Below are positions 17,220 to 26,857 of a stretch of DNA of 64,000 bases, piece after piece. The notes under the pieces were generated by a model. The model was not told where the DNA came from. It searched no databases and was given only the letters and a program-made list of their open reading frames with translations. Position 1 is the stretch's first letter; each line of letters opens with the position of its first letter. A program made the position numbers and the translations under genes. The stretch is from CAWJMD01 sp963843835. Lineage in GTDB: Bacteria > Actinomycetota > Actinomycetes > Actinomycetales > CAWJMD01. The stretch is from NCBI GenBank assembly GCA_963843835.1, contig CAWJMD010000008.1, positions 806,001 to 870,000 on the forward strand. Reading direction: 5' to 3'.

Positions 17220-18683
17220 CTACCGACGCCTCTTCTCACGCACCCGCACGCTCAGCTCGATCGGAGAACCCGCGAACCCGAAGGTCTCACGGAGCCGGCG
17301 CTCCATGTACCTGCGGTACCCCGCCTCCAGGAACCCGGAGGCGAACACGACGAACCGCGGGGGACGCGTCGAGGGCTGGGTGGCGAACAGGATGCGCGGC
17401 TGCTTGCCACCCCGCACCGGGTGCGGGTGGGCCGCGACCAGCTCACCGAAGAACGCGTTGAGCCGGCCGGTGGGGATGCGGCTGTCCCACGAGTCGAGGG
17501 CCAGGTCGAGCGCCGGCACGAGCCGTTCCAGGTGCCGACCCGTGCGCGCGGAGACGTTCACCCGCGGCGCCCACTGCACCTGCACCAGGTCGCGCTCGAT
17601 CTCGCGCTCGAGGTAGCGGCGGCGCTCCTCGTCGACGAGATCCCACTTGTTGTAAGCGATCACGAGCGCACGACCGGCCTCGGTCACCATCGAGATGATG
17701 CGGGTGTCCTGCTCGGTGAGGGTCTCGCTCGCGTCGATGAGGACGACCGCGACCTCCGCCTTCTCCAGCGCGCCCTGGGTGCGCAGGGAGGCGTAGAAGT
17801 CGGCGCCCTTCGTCTGGTGGACGCGTCGGCGGATGCCCGCGGTGTCGACGAACTTCCACGTGCGACCTGCCAGCGAGACCATCTCGTCGACCGGGTCGCG
17901 GGTGGTCCCCGCGACGTCGTCGACCACCACGCGCTCGCTGCCGACGAGCTTGTTCAGCATCGACGACTTGCCGACGTTGGGCTTGCCCAGCAGGGCGACC
18001 CGTCGGGGCCCACCGGGCGCAGGACCCGACAGCGTGGACTGCTCGGGCAGCACGGCGACGCACGCGTCGAGCAGGTCGCCCGAGCCCCGGCCGTGGACGG
18101 CGGAGACGGGGAACGGCTCGCCCAGCCCGAGGCTCCAGAGCGTCGCGGCGTCGGCCTCGCCCCGCATGTCGTCGACCTTGTTCGCGGCGAGCACGACCGG
18201 CTTGCCGGAGGCGCGCAGCATCCGCACGACCCGCTCGTCGGTGGCGGTCGCGCCCACGGTCGCGTCGACAACGAACAGGACGGCGTCCGCGAGCTCGACC
18301 GCGACCTCGGCCTGCGTGGCGACCGCGGCGTCCAGGCCGAGAACGTCCACCTCCCAGCCGCCGGTGTCGACGAGGGTGAAGTCACGCCCGGCCCAGTTCG
18401 CCGGGTAGCTGACGCGGTCGCGGGTCACGCCTGGTACGTCCTCGACGACGGCCTCGCGGCGCCCCAGGATGCGGTTGACGAGAGTCGACTTGCCGACGTT
18501 GGGGCGCCCCACGACGGCGAGCACCGGCAGTGGGCCTACGTGCTCGTCGGCGCCCGATCCCGCCTCCCCCTGGATGAGGGCGAGGTCCTCGTCGGACAGG
18601 GCGTAGTCGTCCAGCCCTGCCCGCAGCGCGGGCGTCGGGTCGACCTGGGCGTCGGCCTCGGGGTCGACGTGGTCCTCGGTCAT
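17220..18683 (-). CDS. der: Ribosome biogenesis GTPase Der
   Basis: ATG 18683 gives 487 residues. Two tandem G domains are present: GRPNVGKST with VDTGGWE and NKVD, then GKPNVGKSS with VDTAGIRRR and NKWD. The C-terminal KH-like domain has GKQPRILFATQPSTRPPRFV. Der (EngA) is an essential 50S assembly factor. The start overlaps the cmk stop (ATGA), which is the usual cmk-der arrangement of actinobacteria. The acidic N-terminal extension of about 50 residues is typical of the group. Confidence 0.96.
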   Translation of the reverse strand: MTEDHVDPEADAQVDPTPALRAGLDDYALSDEDLALIQGEAGSGADEHVGPLPVLAVVGRPNVGKSTLVNRILGRREAVVEDVPGVTRDRVSYPANWAGRDFTLVDTGGWEVDVLGLDAAVATQAEVAVELADAVLFVVDATVGATATDERVVRMLRASGKPVVLAANKVDDMRGEADAATLWSLGLGEPFPVSAVHGRGSGDLLDACVAVLPEQSTLSGPAPGGPRRVALLGKPNVGKSSMLNKLVGSERVVVDDVAGTTRDPVDEMVSLAGRTWKFVDTAGIRRRVHQTKGADFYASLRTQGALEKAEVAVVLIDASETLTEQDTRIISMVTEAGRALVIAYNKWDLVDEERRRYLEREIERDLVQVQWAPRVNVSARTGRHLERLVPALDLALDSWDSRIPTGRLNAFFGELVAAHPHPVRGGKQPRILFATQPSTRPPRFVVFASGFLEAGYRRYMERRLRETFGFAGSPIELSVRVREKRRR

Positions 18684-19390
18684 CGGCCGGCCTCCTGGGG
18701 GGCGGTGAGGTGAGCCTCGACCAGGGCCAGCACGGCGTGCACGGTCTGCTCGAAGGTCATGGATGACGAGTCGACGGTGGTGACACCGTCGGCCGCCGTG
18801 AGGAACTGGGAGACGGTCGCGTCGTCGGCGTCCCGGCGCAGCACCTGGTCGCGCGTGTCCGCCATCGCGGCCTCGTCGTCGCGACCGTGGGTCTCGGCTG
18901 CCCGGCGCGCGAGCCGGGCGGCCTCGTCGGCGGTGAGCAGGACGCGCACGTCCGCGTCGGGGGCGACGACCGTGGTGATGTCGCGCCCCTCGGCGACGAT
19001 GCCGTGCTCGGCGGCCGCGATGATCTCCTGCTGACGGCGACGCAGCTCGGCGCGGACGTCGAGGTTCGTCGCCACGGTGCTGACGGCCGCGGAGACCTCG
19101 CCGGTCCGCAGCTCGGCGTCCACCTGGTGGCCGTCGACCTCGACCGTCGGCGCGACGGGGTCCGTGCCCATCCGCAGGTCGAGCGACCGCGCGACGCCGG
19201 CCACCGCGGCGCGGTCGTCCAGGTCGACGCCGTGCCGGAGGGCCCACCAGCAGACGGCCCGGTACATCGCGCCGGTGTCCAGGAACGCGAGGCCGAGGGC
19301 CTCGGCGACCTTCCGGCTGACGCTCGACTTGCCCGAACCGGACGGGCCGTCGATGGCGACCACGACGGGACGGTTGCGCTGCGCGGGCAC
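18680..19390 (-). CDS. cmk: Cytidylate kinase
   Basis: The 236-residue protein starts at GTG 19390. It has P-loop GPSGSGKSS (15-23), LDTGAMYRAVCWWAL, EGRDITTVVAPDADV and a C-terminal lid rich in arginine (RDQVLRRDADD). It phosphorylates CMP and dCMP with ATP. It is followed by der in an overlapping operon and preceded by tyrA on the same strand. Confidence 0.95.
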   Translation of the reverse strand: MPAQRNRPVVVAIDGPSGSGKSSVSRKVAEALGLAFLDTGAMYRAVCWWALRHGVDLDDRAAVAGVARSLDLRMGTDPVAPTVEVDGHQVDAELRTGEVSAAVSTVATNLDVRAELRRRQQEIIAAAEHGIVAEGRDITTVVAPDADVRVLLTADEAARLARRAAETHGRDDEAAMADTRDQVLRRDADDATVSQFLTAADGVTTVDSSSMTFEQTVHAVLALVEAHLTAPQEAGR

Positions 19391-19442
19391 GGCTCACCTC
19401 GGGGACGACAGGACAGGGGGGACGACCCAGGGTAGTGCGTGC

Positions 19443-20570
19443 TCAGCCGGCCAAGGTCCAGCCGTCCGCGCGGAGCGCCTCCTCGAGCCTCTCGCGGGAG
19501 GCGGGGAGCACGGACACCTCCGCCAGACCGACGAGACGGTCGGGGGCGTGCTCCAGGCGCAGGTCCTCGAGGTTCACCCCGGCGCCTCCCATCGTGGCGA
19601 GCATCCTCGCCAGCTCGCCGGGCCGGTCCGGGATCAGGACGGTGACCACGGCGAAGCGCGTGCGCGCGGTGCCGTGCTTGCCCGGGATGCGGGCCTGCCC
19701 ACGCGCACCGGCGTCCAGGGCGGTCGCCAGGGCGGATCGCGCCCCGCGGGCCTGCGGGTCGGAGTCCAAAGCGCGCAGCGCGTCGATCACCCCGTCCAGG
19801 TCGCCGCGCAGCTCCGTGAGCACCTGGGCGACGTGCCGCGCGTTCGCACCGAGGATCTGCACCCAGAGCGAGGGGTCGCTGGCCGCGACCCGCGTGACGT
19901 CACGCAGCCCCTGGCCGGCGAGGCCCACCGCACGGTCGTCCGACCCCACCAGGCGCGCGGCCACGAGTGAGGCCGCCACCTGGGGCACGTGCGAGATCTG
20001 GGCGACCGCGTGGTCGTGCGCGTCAGCGGGCATCACGGTCGGCGCGGCCCCGAGGTCGACCACGAGGTCGTGCACGACGCGGACGGCGGACGGGTCCGCG
20101 TCGGGACCCGGCGTCAGCACCCATGGGCGGCCGCGGAACAGGTCGGCCCGCGCCGCGACGGCACCGGACCGCTCTCGCCCGGCCAGCGGGTGGCCGCCCA
20201 CGTAGCGCCGTACCGCGTCGAGGTCGGAGCCCAGGCTCTCCCCGAGCTCGGTCAGGGGCCGCTGCTTCACGCTGGCCACGTCGGTGACCACGGCAGAGGG
20301 ATGGGCACGGAGCTCGGCCTCGACGACCTCGGCGGTGACGTCCGGTGGCGCGGCGACGACCACGAGCGCCGGCGCCGGCTCGTCGGGACCGGGCAGGCGG
20401 CCGGCGCCGAGGTCGCGCGCCAGCGACCGCGCCGTCGGCGAGGTGTCGTGCAGCACGACGTCGACACCGAGGGCGCGCAGGCCCATCCCGATGCTCGCGC
20501 CCAGCAGGCCGGTGCCGACCACGCGGACGGGGCCGGTCGTGCGTGCCGGGCCGTTCACCGCGGCGCTCAC
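19443..20570 (-). CDS. tyrA: Prephenate dehydrogenase with C-terminal ACT domain
   Basis: GTG 20570, inside a GTGA overlap with the chorismate mutase stop, gives 375 residues. The Rossmann motif GTGLLGASIGMGL (about 19-31) is followed by VVTDVASVKQRPL, YVGGHPLAGRERSG and HDHAVAQISHVPQVAA, the prephenate dehydrogenase active-site signatures. The last 75 residues (FAVVTVLIPDRPGELARML) form an ACT domain, probably for tyrosine feedback. It converts prephenate to 4-hydroxyphenylpyruvate, directly after the chorismate mutase step encoded upstream. Confidence 0.93.
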   Translation of the reverse strand: MSAAVNGPARTTGPVRVVGTGLLGASIGMGLRALGVDVVLHDTSPTARSLARDLGAGRLPGPDEPAPALVVVAAPPDVTAEVVEAELRAHPSAVVTDVASVKQRPLTELGESLGSDLDAVRRYVGGHPLAGRERSGAVAARADLFRGRPWVLTPGPDADPSAVRVVHDLVVDLGAAPTVMPADAHDHAVAQISHVPQVAASLVAARLVGSDDRAVGLAGQGLRDVTRVAASDPSLWVQILGANARHVAQVLTELRGDLDGVIDALRALDSDPQARGARSALATALDAGARGQARIPGKHGTARTRFAVVTVLIPDRPGELARMLATMGGAGVNLEDLRLEHAPDRLVGLAEVSVLPASRERLEEALRADGWTLAG

Positions 20571-20929
20571 TGCGCCAGGTCGCGCCGCAGCCCGACCGCT
20601 CCGCGCAGGTAGACGTGCTGCACCTCTCGGCGGGGCACGTCGAGCTCGGCGTGCGCCATCAGGCGCACGACCCTCGCCATCGCACCCGGGACGTCGATCT
20701 CCACGGTGCACAGCAGCGGCACGTCCCCCATCCCCAGCTCGCGCGCAGCCAGGGCCGGGAACTCCGAGCGCAGGTCGGCGGTCACCGTGAAGATGATCGA
20801 GACGAGGTCCTCGGCCGTGATCGCGTTCGCCTCGAGCACGGCCGTGACCAGCTCACGGGTCGAGGAGAGCAGGTGCTCCCGCTCGTCCACGTCCAGCTGG
20901 ATCGCACCGCGGATCGCCCGCACCGCCAC
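20567..20929 (-). CDS. aroH: Monofunctional chorismate mutase (AroH type)
   Basis: The 120-residue protein starts at GTG and begins VRAIRGAIQLDVDEREHLL. ITAEDLVSIIFTVTADL and VPGAMARVVRLM follow, the AroH-class beta-alpha barrel trimer typical of Bacillus and actinobacteria. It converts chorismate to prephenate. The stop overlaps the tyrA start, so the pair makes a small tyrosine/phenylalanine operon. Confidence 0.93.
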   Translation of the reverse strand: MAVRAIRGAIQLDVDEREHLLSSTRELVTAVLEANAITAEDLVSIIFTVTADLRSEFPALAARELGMGDVPLLCTVEIDVPGAMARVVRLMAHAELDVPRREVQHVYLRGAVGLRRDLAQ

Positions 20930-21075
20930 CTGCGCCTCCCTCGTCTGCCGCGCCTCCGGGGCGCCGCAGGGGTCTCGGACCGAGGACCACCGTAGAGGCT
21001 GGTGACACCGTCCCCCTCCGGGGACGCCACGCGCCGGTATGCCGCCGGCGCACGACGGTGGTCAGGCCGGGCGGG

Positions 21076-22032
21076 TCAGAGACCGAGGTCGGCCATCAGC
21101 GTGCCCAGCTCCTCGCGGGTGAGCGGGCGGTTCTTCCCTGGCAGCAGGTCGCCGAGCAGCACCGGCCCGATCTGCACGCGAACGAGCTGCATCACGGGGT
21201 GCCCCACCTCGGCGAGCATGCGTCGGACGATGTGGTGCCGCCCCTCGTGCAGGATGATCTCGACCAGCGCCCGGCCGGGCTTGTGGTCGATCATGCGGAA
21301 CGAGTCGACCTTGGCCAGCCCGTCCTCCAGCTCGATGCCCGCCCGAAGCCGCTGACCGAGGTCGCGCGGCACCGGGCCGGGGATCTCCGCAAGATAGGTC
21401 TTCGGCACCTCGTACGACGGGTGCTGCAGCCGGTGCGAGAAGTCACCGTCGTTGGTGATGAGCAGCAGGCCCTCGGTCTCCGCGTCGAGCCTGCCGACGT
21501 GGAAGAGACGCTCCGTGCGGTTGCCCACCAGGTCGCCGATGCTGGGGCGGCCCTCGGGGTCGCTCATCGTGGTGACGACGCCGCGCGGCTTGTTCAGCGC
21601 CAGGTAGACCTTCGTCGTGTCGAGCTGCAGCCGCATGCCGTCGACGTGGATCACGGCGTGGCCCGGGTCGACGCGCACGCCGAGCTCGGTGACCACCTGG
21701 CCGTCGACTGTGACCCGACCGGCGGCGATCAGGTCCTCGCTGGCCCGCCGCGAGGCGATGCCAGCCTGGGCGAGCACCTTCTGCAACCGGATGCCGTCCG
21801 GGTCGTGGACGTCCGCCGCGGGCTGTGTGCTGACCGGTGGCTGGCTGCGCCGGGCTGTCGGGCGCTGCCCGCGTCCGGCGGCGCCACCCTGGCCCGCCTT
21901 GCCACCCTTGCCGACCGGCCCGCCCTTGCGCGTACCTGCCCGAGGGGCCTGCGCACGGGGCGATCCGGGTGGGGTGCGGCGGGGGCCGCCCTTGCCGCCT
22001 GCGCCTCGTCCGTCCGCGCTGTGCTGGTTCAC
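21076..22032 (-). CDS. rluB: Pseudouridine synthase RluB-type (23S rRNA)
   Basis: The 318-residue protein starts at GTG 22032 in a GTGA overlap with scpB. It has a disordered glycine/arginine/proline-rich N-terminal 75 residues, then an S4 RNA-binding domain (IRLQKVLAQAGIASRRASED). The catalytic domain has the aspartate in FHVGRLDAETEGLLLITNDG. The family modifies uridine in 23S rRNA. The basic N-terminal tail is typical of actinobacterial members, and the scpA-scpB-rluB order is conserved. Confidence 0.92.
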   Translation of the reverse strand: MNQHSADGRGAGGKGGPRRTPPGSPRAQAPRAGTRKGGPVGKGGKAGQGGAAGRGQRPTARRSQPPVSTQPAADVHDPDGIRLQKVLAQAGIASRRASEDLIAAGRVTVDGQVVTELGVRVDPGHAVIHVDGMRLQLDTTKVYLALNKPRGVVTTMSDPEGRPSIGDLVGNRTERLFHVGRLDAETEGLLLITNDGDFSHRLQHPSYEVPKTYLAEIPGPVPRDLGQRLRAGIELEDGLAKVDSFRMIDHKPGRALVEIILHEGRHHIVRRMLAEVGHPVMQLVRVQIGPVLLGDLLPGKNRPLTREELGTLMADLGL

Positions 22033-22676
22033 GCCGTTCCTTCCGCGAGCTCGTCGAGCACGTCCGCCTCTGGCAGGTAGGGCGCCAGGGCCGGCAGCTC
22101 GGAGAGGCTGCCCAGACCCATCCGCTCGAGGAAGGACGTGGTGGTGCCGTACAGGATGGCTCCCGTACCGGGATCCGTACCGACCTCGGCCACGAGGCCA
22201 CGCGTGGTCAGCGTACGCACGACCGAGTCCACGCTGACCCCCCGCACCGCCGCGACGCGGGCCCGGCTGACCGGCTGCCGGTAGGCGATCACCGCCAGCG
22301 TCTCGAGGGCTGCCTGCGTCAACCGCGCCGTCTGGCCGTCCAGGAGGAAGCGCTGGACGACCGGCGCGAGCTCGGCCCGGCTGTAGAACCGCCAGCCGCC
22401 GCCGACCTCCCGGAGCTCGAAACCCCGCTGCTGCTCGGCGTACTCGGCCGCCAGACCGCCCAGCAGCTCGCGCACCCGCTCACGGGGCAGGACGAGGGCT
22501 GCCGCCAGCGACGCCTCGGTGACGGGCTCGTCGACGACCATGAGGATCCCCTCCAGCGCCGCCCGGGCGCCGCCCGGGAGGAGGTCGAGGTCGAGACCCT
22601 CCTCGACCGGCGCCTCGTCGATCGCCGCATCGCCGGCGCCGTCGGCGTCCACCTGCTCCACCATGGGCTCGCTCAC
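22029..22676 (-). CDS. scpB: Segregation and condensation protein B
   Basis: GTG 22676 overlaps the scpA stop and gives 215 residues; a longer open frame upstream is an artefact of the scpA region. Two winged-helix domains are visible: ALEGILMVVDEPVTEASLAA with GGGWRFYSRAELAP, and QAALETLAVIAYRQPVSRA with VAEVGTDPGTGAILYGTT. ScpB dimers bind ScpA and regulate the SMC condensin complex. Confidence 0.93.
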   Translation of the reverse strand: MSEPMVEQVDADGAGDAAIDEAPVEEGLDLDLLPGGARAALEGILMVVDEPVTEASLAAALVLPRERVRELLGGLAAEYAEQQRGFELREVGGGWRFYSRAELAPVVQRFLLDGQTARLTQAALETLAVIAYRQPVSRARVAAVRGVSVDSVVRTLTTRGLVAEVGTDPGTGAILYGTTTSFLERMGLGSLSELPALAPYLPEADVLDELAEGTA

Positions 22677-23560
22677 AGCTGTCCCTGCTCCTCTGCGTCG
22701 ATGGGCACGACCTGGGGCACCGCCTCGTCGGCAGGGGGGGTGTCCTGGTCGAACTCGTCGCTCACGGTGACCTCGCCCTCCTGGGTGCCGGTCCACCTGA
22801 CCGTCAGCTCGCCCAGCGCCGACGCCTGCTCGAACGCGACCGCCGACTCCCTGAACAGCTCGAGCAGGGCGAGGAAGCGTCCCACCACCACCAAGGTGTC
22901 GGCAGCGTCGGCGATGAGGTCGCGGAAGGTCGCCGTGCCGGTCCGCCGGAGCCTCCGCACGAGCACCTCGGCCTGCTCGGACACGCTGACGGCCGAACCG
23001 TGCAGGTGGGTCAGGCTCACCTCGGGAGGACCCGGTCGCGGTGCGGTCGCGCGGGCGGCGATCTCCGCCAGCTGCTGGGGCGTCAGCGAGAAGACGAGCT
23101 CGGGCAGCAGGTCGGCCAGGTGCGGGTCGAGCGAGACGGCCCGCGGTGCGCCGCGACCGACGGTCGCCATCCGCTCGGCGAACGCGGCGGACACGTGCTT
23201 GTAGGCGCGGTACTGCAGCAGGCGTGCGAACAGCAGGTCGCGAGCCTCCAGCAGTGCCAGGTCCTCCGCGTCGTCGACCTCGCCCGCGGGCAGCAGGCGA
23301 GCGGCCTTCAGGTCGAGCAGGGTGGCGGCCACGACCAGGAACTCGCTGGCCTGCCCGAGGTCCCACCCGTCGTCGAGCCGCCGGATGTGCGCGATGAAGT
23401 CGTCCGTGACGGTTGCCAGGGCGATCTCGGTGATGTCCAGCTGGTGCTTGGAGATCAGGCCGAGCAGCAGGTCGAAGGGCCCCGTGAAGTTGTCCAGGCG
23501 CACCTCGAACGGTGTCGGCCGCGGGCGGTCGACCGCCGTCTCGGGTGCTGGGGTGCTCAC
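22673..23560 (-). CDS. scpA: Segregation and condensation protein A (kleisin)
   Basis: The 295-residue protein has the N-terminal kleisin domain FEVRLDNFTGPFDLLLGLIS, followed by DITEIALATVTDDFIAHI and ASEFLVVAATLLDLKAARLL. The C-terminal winged helix is TLVVVGRFLALLELFRESAV. It bridges the SMC heads. The extra C-terminal tail of about 35 acidic residues is common in actinobacteria. Order ParA, ScpA, ScpB, RluB is conserved in the phylum. Confidence 0.93.
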   Translation of the reverse strand: MSTPAPETAVDRPRPTPFEVRLDNFTGPFDLLLGLISKHQLDITEIALATVTDDFIAHIRRLDDGWDLGQASEFLVVAATLLDLKAARLLPAGEVDDAEDLALLEARDLLFARLLQYRAYKHVSAAFAERMATVGRGAPRAVSLDPHLADLLPELVFSLTPQQLAEIAARATAPRPGPPEVSLTHLHGSAVSVSEQAEVLVRRLRRTGTATFRDLIADAADTLVVVGRFLALLELFRESAVAFEQASALGELTVRWTGTQEGEVTVSDEFDQDTPPADEAVPQVVPIDAEEQGQL

Positions 23561-23601
23561 GTGGGGCTCATCGGGGTCGGGGGGCGTGGAGCGGGTGACG
23601 C

Positions 23602-24474
23602 TCAGGCCGCGCTGCCGCGGGTGACCAGCTCGCGCGCCAGCTGGCGGTAGGCCTCGGCGCCGGCGTGTCCGGAGGCGTAGCGGGTGATCGGCGTGGCCAC
23701 GACGGAGGCCTCGGGGAACTTCACGGTGCGTCCGATGACGGTGTGGAAGACCGTGTCGCCGAAGGCCTCCACCAGACGGGCCACGACCTCACGGCTGTGC
23801 AGGGTGCGGGAGTCGTACATGGTGGCGAGGATGCCGTCGACCTCGAGCCGCGGGTTGAGGCGGTCCTGGATCTTCTCGATCGTCTCCATCAGCAGGGCGA
23901 CCCCGCGCATCGCGAAGAACTCGCACTCGAGCGGGATCAGCACGCCGTGGGAGGCCGTCAGGGCGTTCACCGTCAGCAGCCCAAGCGAGGGCTGGCAGTC
24001 GATCAGGATCACGTCGTAGTCGTCGGCGACGGGCCGCAGCACCCGGCCGAGGATCATCTCCCGGGCCACCTCGCCCACCAGCTGCACCTCGGCAGCGGAG
24101 AGGTCGATGTTCGCGGGCAGCAGGTCGAGGCCGGCGATGTCGGTGGTGCGGATGACATCGTGGATCTTCGCGTCGCGCTCCATCAGCAGGTTGTAGACCG
24201 TCTGGTCGAGGCTGTTGGGGTTGCTGCCGAGACCCACCGACAGCGCGCCCTGCGGGTCGAAGTCCACCAGCAGCACCTTGCGGCCGTACTCGGCCAGGGC
24301 CGCCCCGAGGCTGATGGTCGAGGTGGTCTTGCCCACCCCGCCCTTCTGGTTGCACATGGAGATGATCCGCGCAGGCCCCGATGAGCGGAGCGGGGGCGGG
24401 ACGGGGAACTGCGGAAGTGGGCGCCCGGTCGGTCCGAGACCGGCCGTGGCCTGGTCGGACGTCGTGCTGCTCAC
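23602..24474 (-). CDS. ParA-family chromosome segregation ATPase
   Basis: The 290-residue protein has the deviant Walker A motif CNQKGGVGKTTSTISLG (about 41-57), LLVDFDPQGALSVGLG and Walker B VILIDCQPSLGLLTVNAL. No partner parB lies beside it, which is normal for this ParA copy next to scpA (the origin-proximal parAB pair is elsewhere). It is probably involved in nucleoid or SMC-linked positioning. Confidence 0.9.
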   Translation of the reverse strand: MSSTTSDQATAGLGPTGRPLPQFPVPPPLRSSGPARIISMCNQKGGVGKTTSTISLGAALAEYGRKVLLVDFDPQGALSVGLGSNPNSLDQTVYNLLMERDAKIHDVIRTTDIAGLDLLPANIDLSAAEVQLVGEVAREMILGRVLRPVADDYDVILIDCQPSLGLLTVNALTASHGVLIPLECEFFAMRGVALLMETIEKIQDRLNPRLEVDGILATMYDSRTLHSREVVARLVEAFGDTVFHTVIGRTVKFPEASVVATPITRYASGHAGAEAYRQLARELVTRGSAA

Positions 24475-24562
24475 AGGTGCTCGTCTCTTCCTCTAGTGCA
24501 CTCCGGACGGACCGGCACGTGCGGTGACCCTAGTCGGCCCGCCCACGGCGCTTCAACCAGGC

Positions 24563-25549
24563 TCACCGTGCGCGCGGGTGGGCAGTTGCGTAGACCTCGC
24601 GCAGCGCGTCGATGGTCACCAGCGTGTAGACCTGCGTCGTCGTCACCGACGCGTGCCCCAGGAGCTCCTGGACCACTCTCACGTCCGCCCCGCCCTCGAG
24701 GAGGTGGGTGGCGAACGAGTGCCTCAGGGTGTGGGGCGAGACGTGTCCGGCGACGTGGGCGCGTTCCGCCGCCGCCCGGAGCACCGTCCAGGCGCTCTGC
24801 CGCGACAGCCGGCTCCCCCGCGAGTTGAGGAAGACCGCGGGGGTCCCCCGCCCCGCTGCGGCCATCGCCGGGCGGCCGCGCACGAGCCACGCCTGGAGCG
24901 CCTCGACCGCGTAGGACCCCACCGGTACCACACGCTCCTTGCCGCCCTTGCCGAAGAGCCGGACGGCGACGCCGTCGGGGTCCACCGGAGCGCCGGGCGA
25001 CAGGAACGGCAGGTCGTCGAGGTCGAGGCCCACGGCCTCGCTGATCCGCGCTCCCGTGGCGTACAGGACCTCCAGGAGCGCCCTGTCCCGCAGGGACGCG
25101 GGCGCGTCGGCGACGGAGGCGGCCTCGAGCAGGCGCGTCACCTCGTCGACGCTGATCGCCTTCGGGAGGCGCTTGGGGGCAGGTGGCGGGCGCACGTCGC
25201 TCGCCGGGTCGGTCGCGGTCACGCCCTCGCGGGCGAGGAAGCGGTGCCAGCCGCGCACGGCGACGACCGTGCGCGCCGCCGACGACGCGGTGAGCACCGG
25301 ACGTCCGTCCGACCCCGTCCGCAGGGCCGCGACGAACTCCGACACGAGTTGCGCCGTCACCTCGCCGGGGCCCGGCACGTCCCGTGCGGCGAGGAAGGCG
25401 CCGTACCGGTCGAGGTCGCGCCGGTACGCGGCGAGGGTGTTGTCAGCCAGCCCTCGCTCGACGGCCAGGTGCTCGAGGTACCCGCGCAGGTGACGAGCCA
25501 GCGCCGGCGAGGGCGCCGGCACGTCGACCGGCGGTCCGGGCTCGACCAC
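24563..25549 (-). CDS. xerD: Site-specific tyrosine recombinase XerD
   Basis: The 328-residue integrase-fold protein has a SAM-like N-terminal core-binding domain (LRGYLEHLAVERGLADNTLA). The catalytic residues are R168 (GARISE), K204, H273 and R276 in HTLRH, H299 in LGHASV and nucleophile Y308. It resolves chromosome dimers at dif with XerC and FtsK. Its position before parA-scpAB is the normal xerD locus of actinobacteria, not a sign of a mobile element. Confidence 0.94.
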   Translation of the reverse strand: MVEPGPPVDVPAPSPALARHLRGYLEHLAVERGLADNTLAAYRRDLDRYGAFLAARDVPGPGEVTAQLVSEFVAALRTGSDGRPVLTASSAARTVVAVRGWHRFLAREGVTATDPASDVRPPPAPKRLPKAISVDEVTRLLEAASVADAPASLRDRALLEVLYATGARISEAVGLDLDDLPFLSPGAPVDPDGVAVRLFGKGGKERVVPVGSYAVEALQAWLVRGRPAMAAAGRGTPAVFLNSRGSRLSRQSAWTVLRAAAERAHVAGHVSPHTLRHSFATHLLEGGADVRVVQELLGHASVTTTQVYTLVTIDALREVYATAHPRAR

Positions 25550-25584
25550 CGAGTGGTCGGGCGCGCCGAGGGTCTGGCCGGACG

Positions 25585-26709
25585 TCAGGAGAGCACCTCG
25601 GACAGGGGTCGGCTGGGCATGCCGTGCGCCTCCGCCACGGGCTCGTACGTGACCTCGCCGTCGTGGGTGTTCAGGCCGAGGGCGAGGGCGGGGTCGCGCG
25701 AGAGCGCCTTCATCCAGCCGTGGTTCGCGAGCTCGACCGCGTACGGGAGGGTCACGTTCGTCAGCGCGTAGGTGCTGGTGTGCGGCACAGCACCCGGCAT
25801 GTTCGCGACGCAGTAGAACACCGAGTCGTGGACCGGGTACGTCGGGTCGGCGTGCGTGGTCGGACGCGAGTCCTCGAAGCAGCCGCCCTGGTCGATCGAG
25901 ATGTCGACCAGCACGCTGCCCGGCTTCATCCGCGACACCTGCTCGTTGGTGACCAGCTTGGGCGCCTTCGCGCCCGGCACGAGCACCGCACCGATGACCA
26001 TGTCCGCGTCCATGATCGCCCGCTCGACCTCGTACGAGTTCGACGCCACCGTCTGGCAGTGACCCTGGTAGATCGCGTCCACCTGACGCAGCCGCGCCAC
26101 GTTCCGGTCCAGCAGCAGCACCTCGGCCTGCATCCCCAGCGCGATCGCGGCCGCGTTCACCCCGGCCACACCCGCGCCGATCACCACGACCTTCGCCGCG
26201 TAGACCCCTGGCACCCCGCCCATGAGCACCCCACGACCGCCCTCTGCGCGCATCAGCGTCGCGGCACCGACCTGCGGCGCCAACCGTCCGGCCACCTCGC
26301 TCATCGGCGCGAGCAGCGGCAGCGACCGGTCGGGCAGCTCGACGGTCTCGTACGCGATCGCGGTCACCCGCCGCTTGACCAGCTCCTCGGTCAGGGCCTT
26401 GTCCGCGGCCAGGTGCAGGTACGTGAAGAGGCTCTGGCCCTCCTGCATCCGGTGGTACTCCGAGGCGACCGGCTCCTTCACCTTCAGCACCAGCTCCGCC
26501 GAGCCCCAGGTCTCGTCCGCGTCCGGCGCGATCGTCGCACCGGCCGCGACGTAGTCCTCGTCGGTGATCGACGAGCCGACGCCGGCTCCGGTCTCGATGA
26601 CGACCTCGTGGCCGCTACGCACCAGCTCGTGGGCACCCGACGGCGTGATCGCCACCCGGTACTCGTGGTTCTTGACCTCGCGGGGGATGCCCACCTTCAC
26701 AGCCGTCAC
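25585..26709 (-). CDS. ald: Alanine dehydrogenase
   Basis: The 374-residue protein begins VKVGIPREVKNHEYRVA. It has the substrate lysine in LVLKVKEP (K76-K78), H99 in FTYLHLA and the NAD-binding loop VVVIGAGVAGVNAAAIALG. MPGAVPHTSTYALTNVTLPY is the family signature. It converts alanine and pyruvate reversibly, recycling NADH under nitrogen or oxygen limitation. It is divergent from a membrane protein gene at 26858. Confidence 0.96.
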   Translation of the reverse strand: MTAVKVGIPREVKNHEYRVAITPSGAHELVRSGHEVVIETGAGVGSSITDEDYVAAGATIAPDADETWGSAELVLKVKEPVASEYHRMQEGQSLFTYLHLAADKALTEELVKRRVTAIAYETVELPDRSLPLLAPMSEVAGRLAPQVGAATLMRAEGGRGVLMGGVPGVYAAKVVVIGAGVAGVNAAAIALGMQAEVLLLDRNVARLRQVDAIYQGHCQTVASNSYEVERAIMDADMVIGAVLVPGAKAPKLVTNEQVSRMKPGSVLVDISIDQGGCFEDSRPTTHADPTYPVHDSVFYCVANMPGAVPHTSTYALTNVTLPYAVELANHGWMKALSRDPALALGLNTHDGEVTYEPVAEAHGMPSRPLSEVLS

Positions 26710-26857
26710 TCGTCCTTCGCCATGTCAGGGCCACCGGCTCCGTTGCCGGTCGCAGGATGCGTTGCGCGACGCCGACCCCGAGCCGTCATCGACCGGGCGG
26801 GTCACCCACCGCCGGCGAGTCTAGTGTCGGCGCGACCCCGATCCACCAGGAGGAGCC

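Noticed and set aside
24563..25549. Tyrosine recombinase as a sign of a mobile element
   Set aside because: Its position beside parA-scpAB and its motifs fit housekeeping XerD; no att repeats or phage genes flank it.
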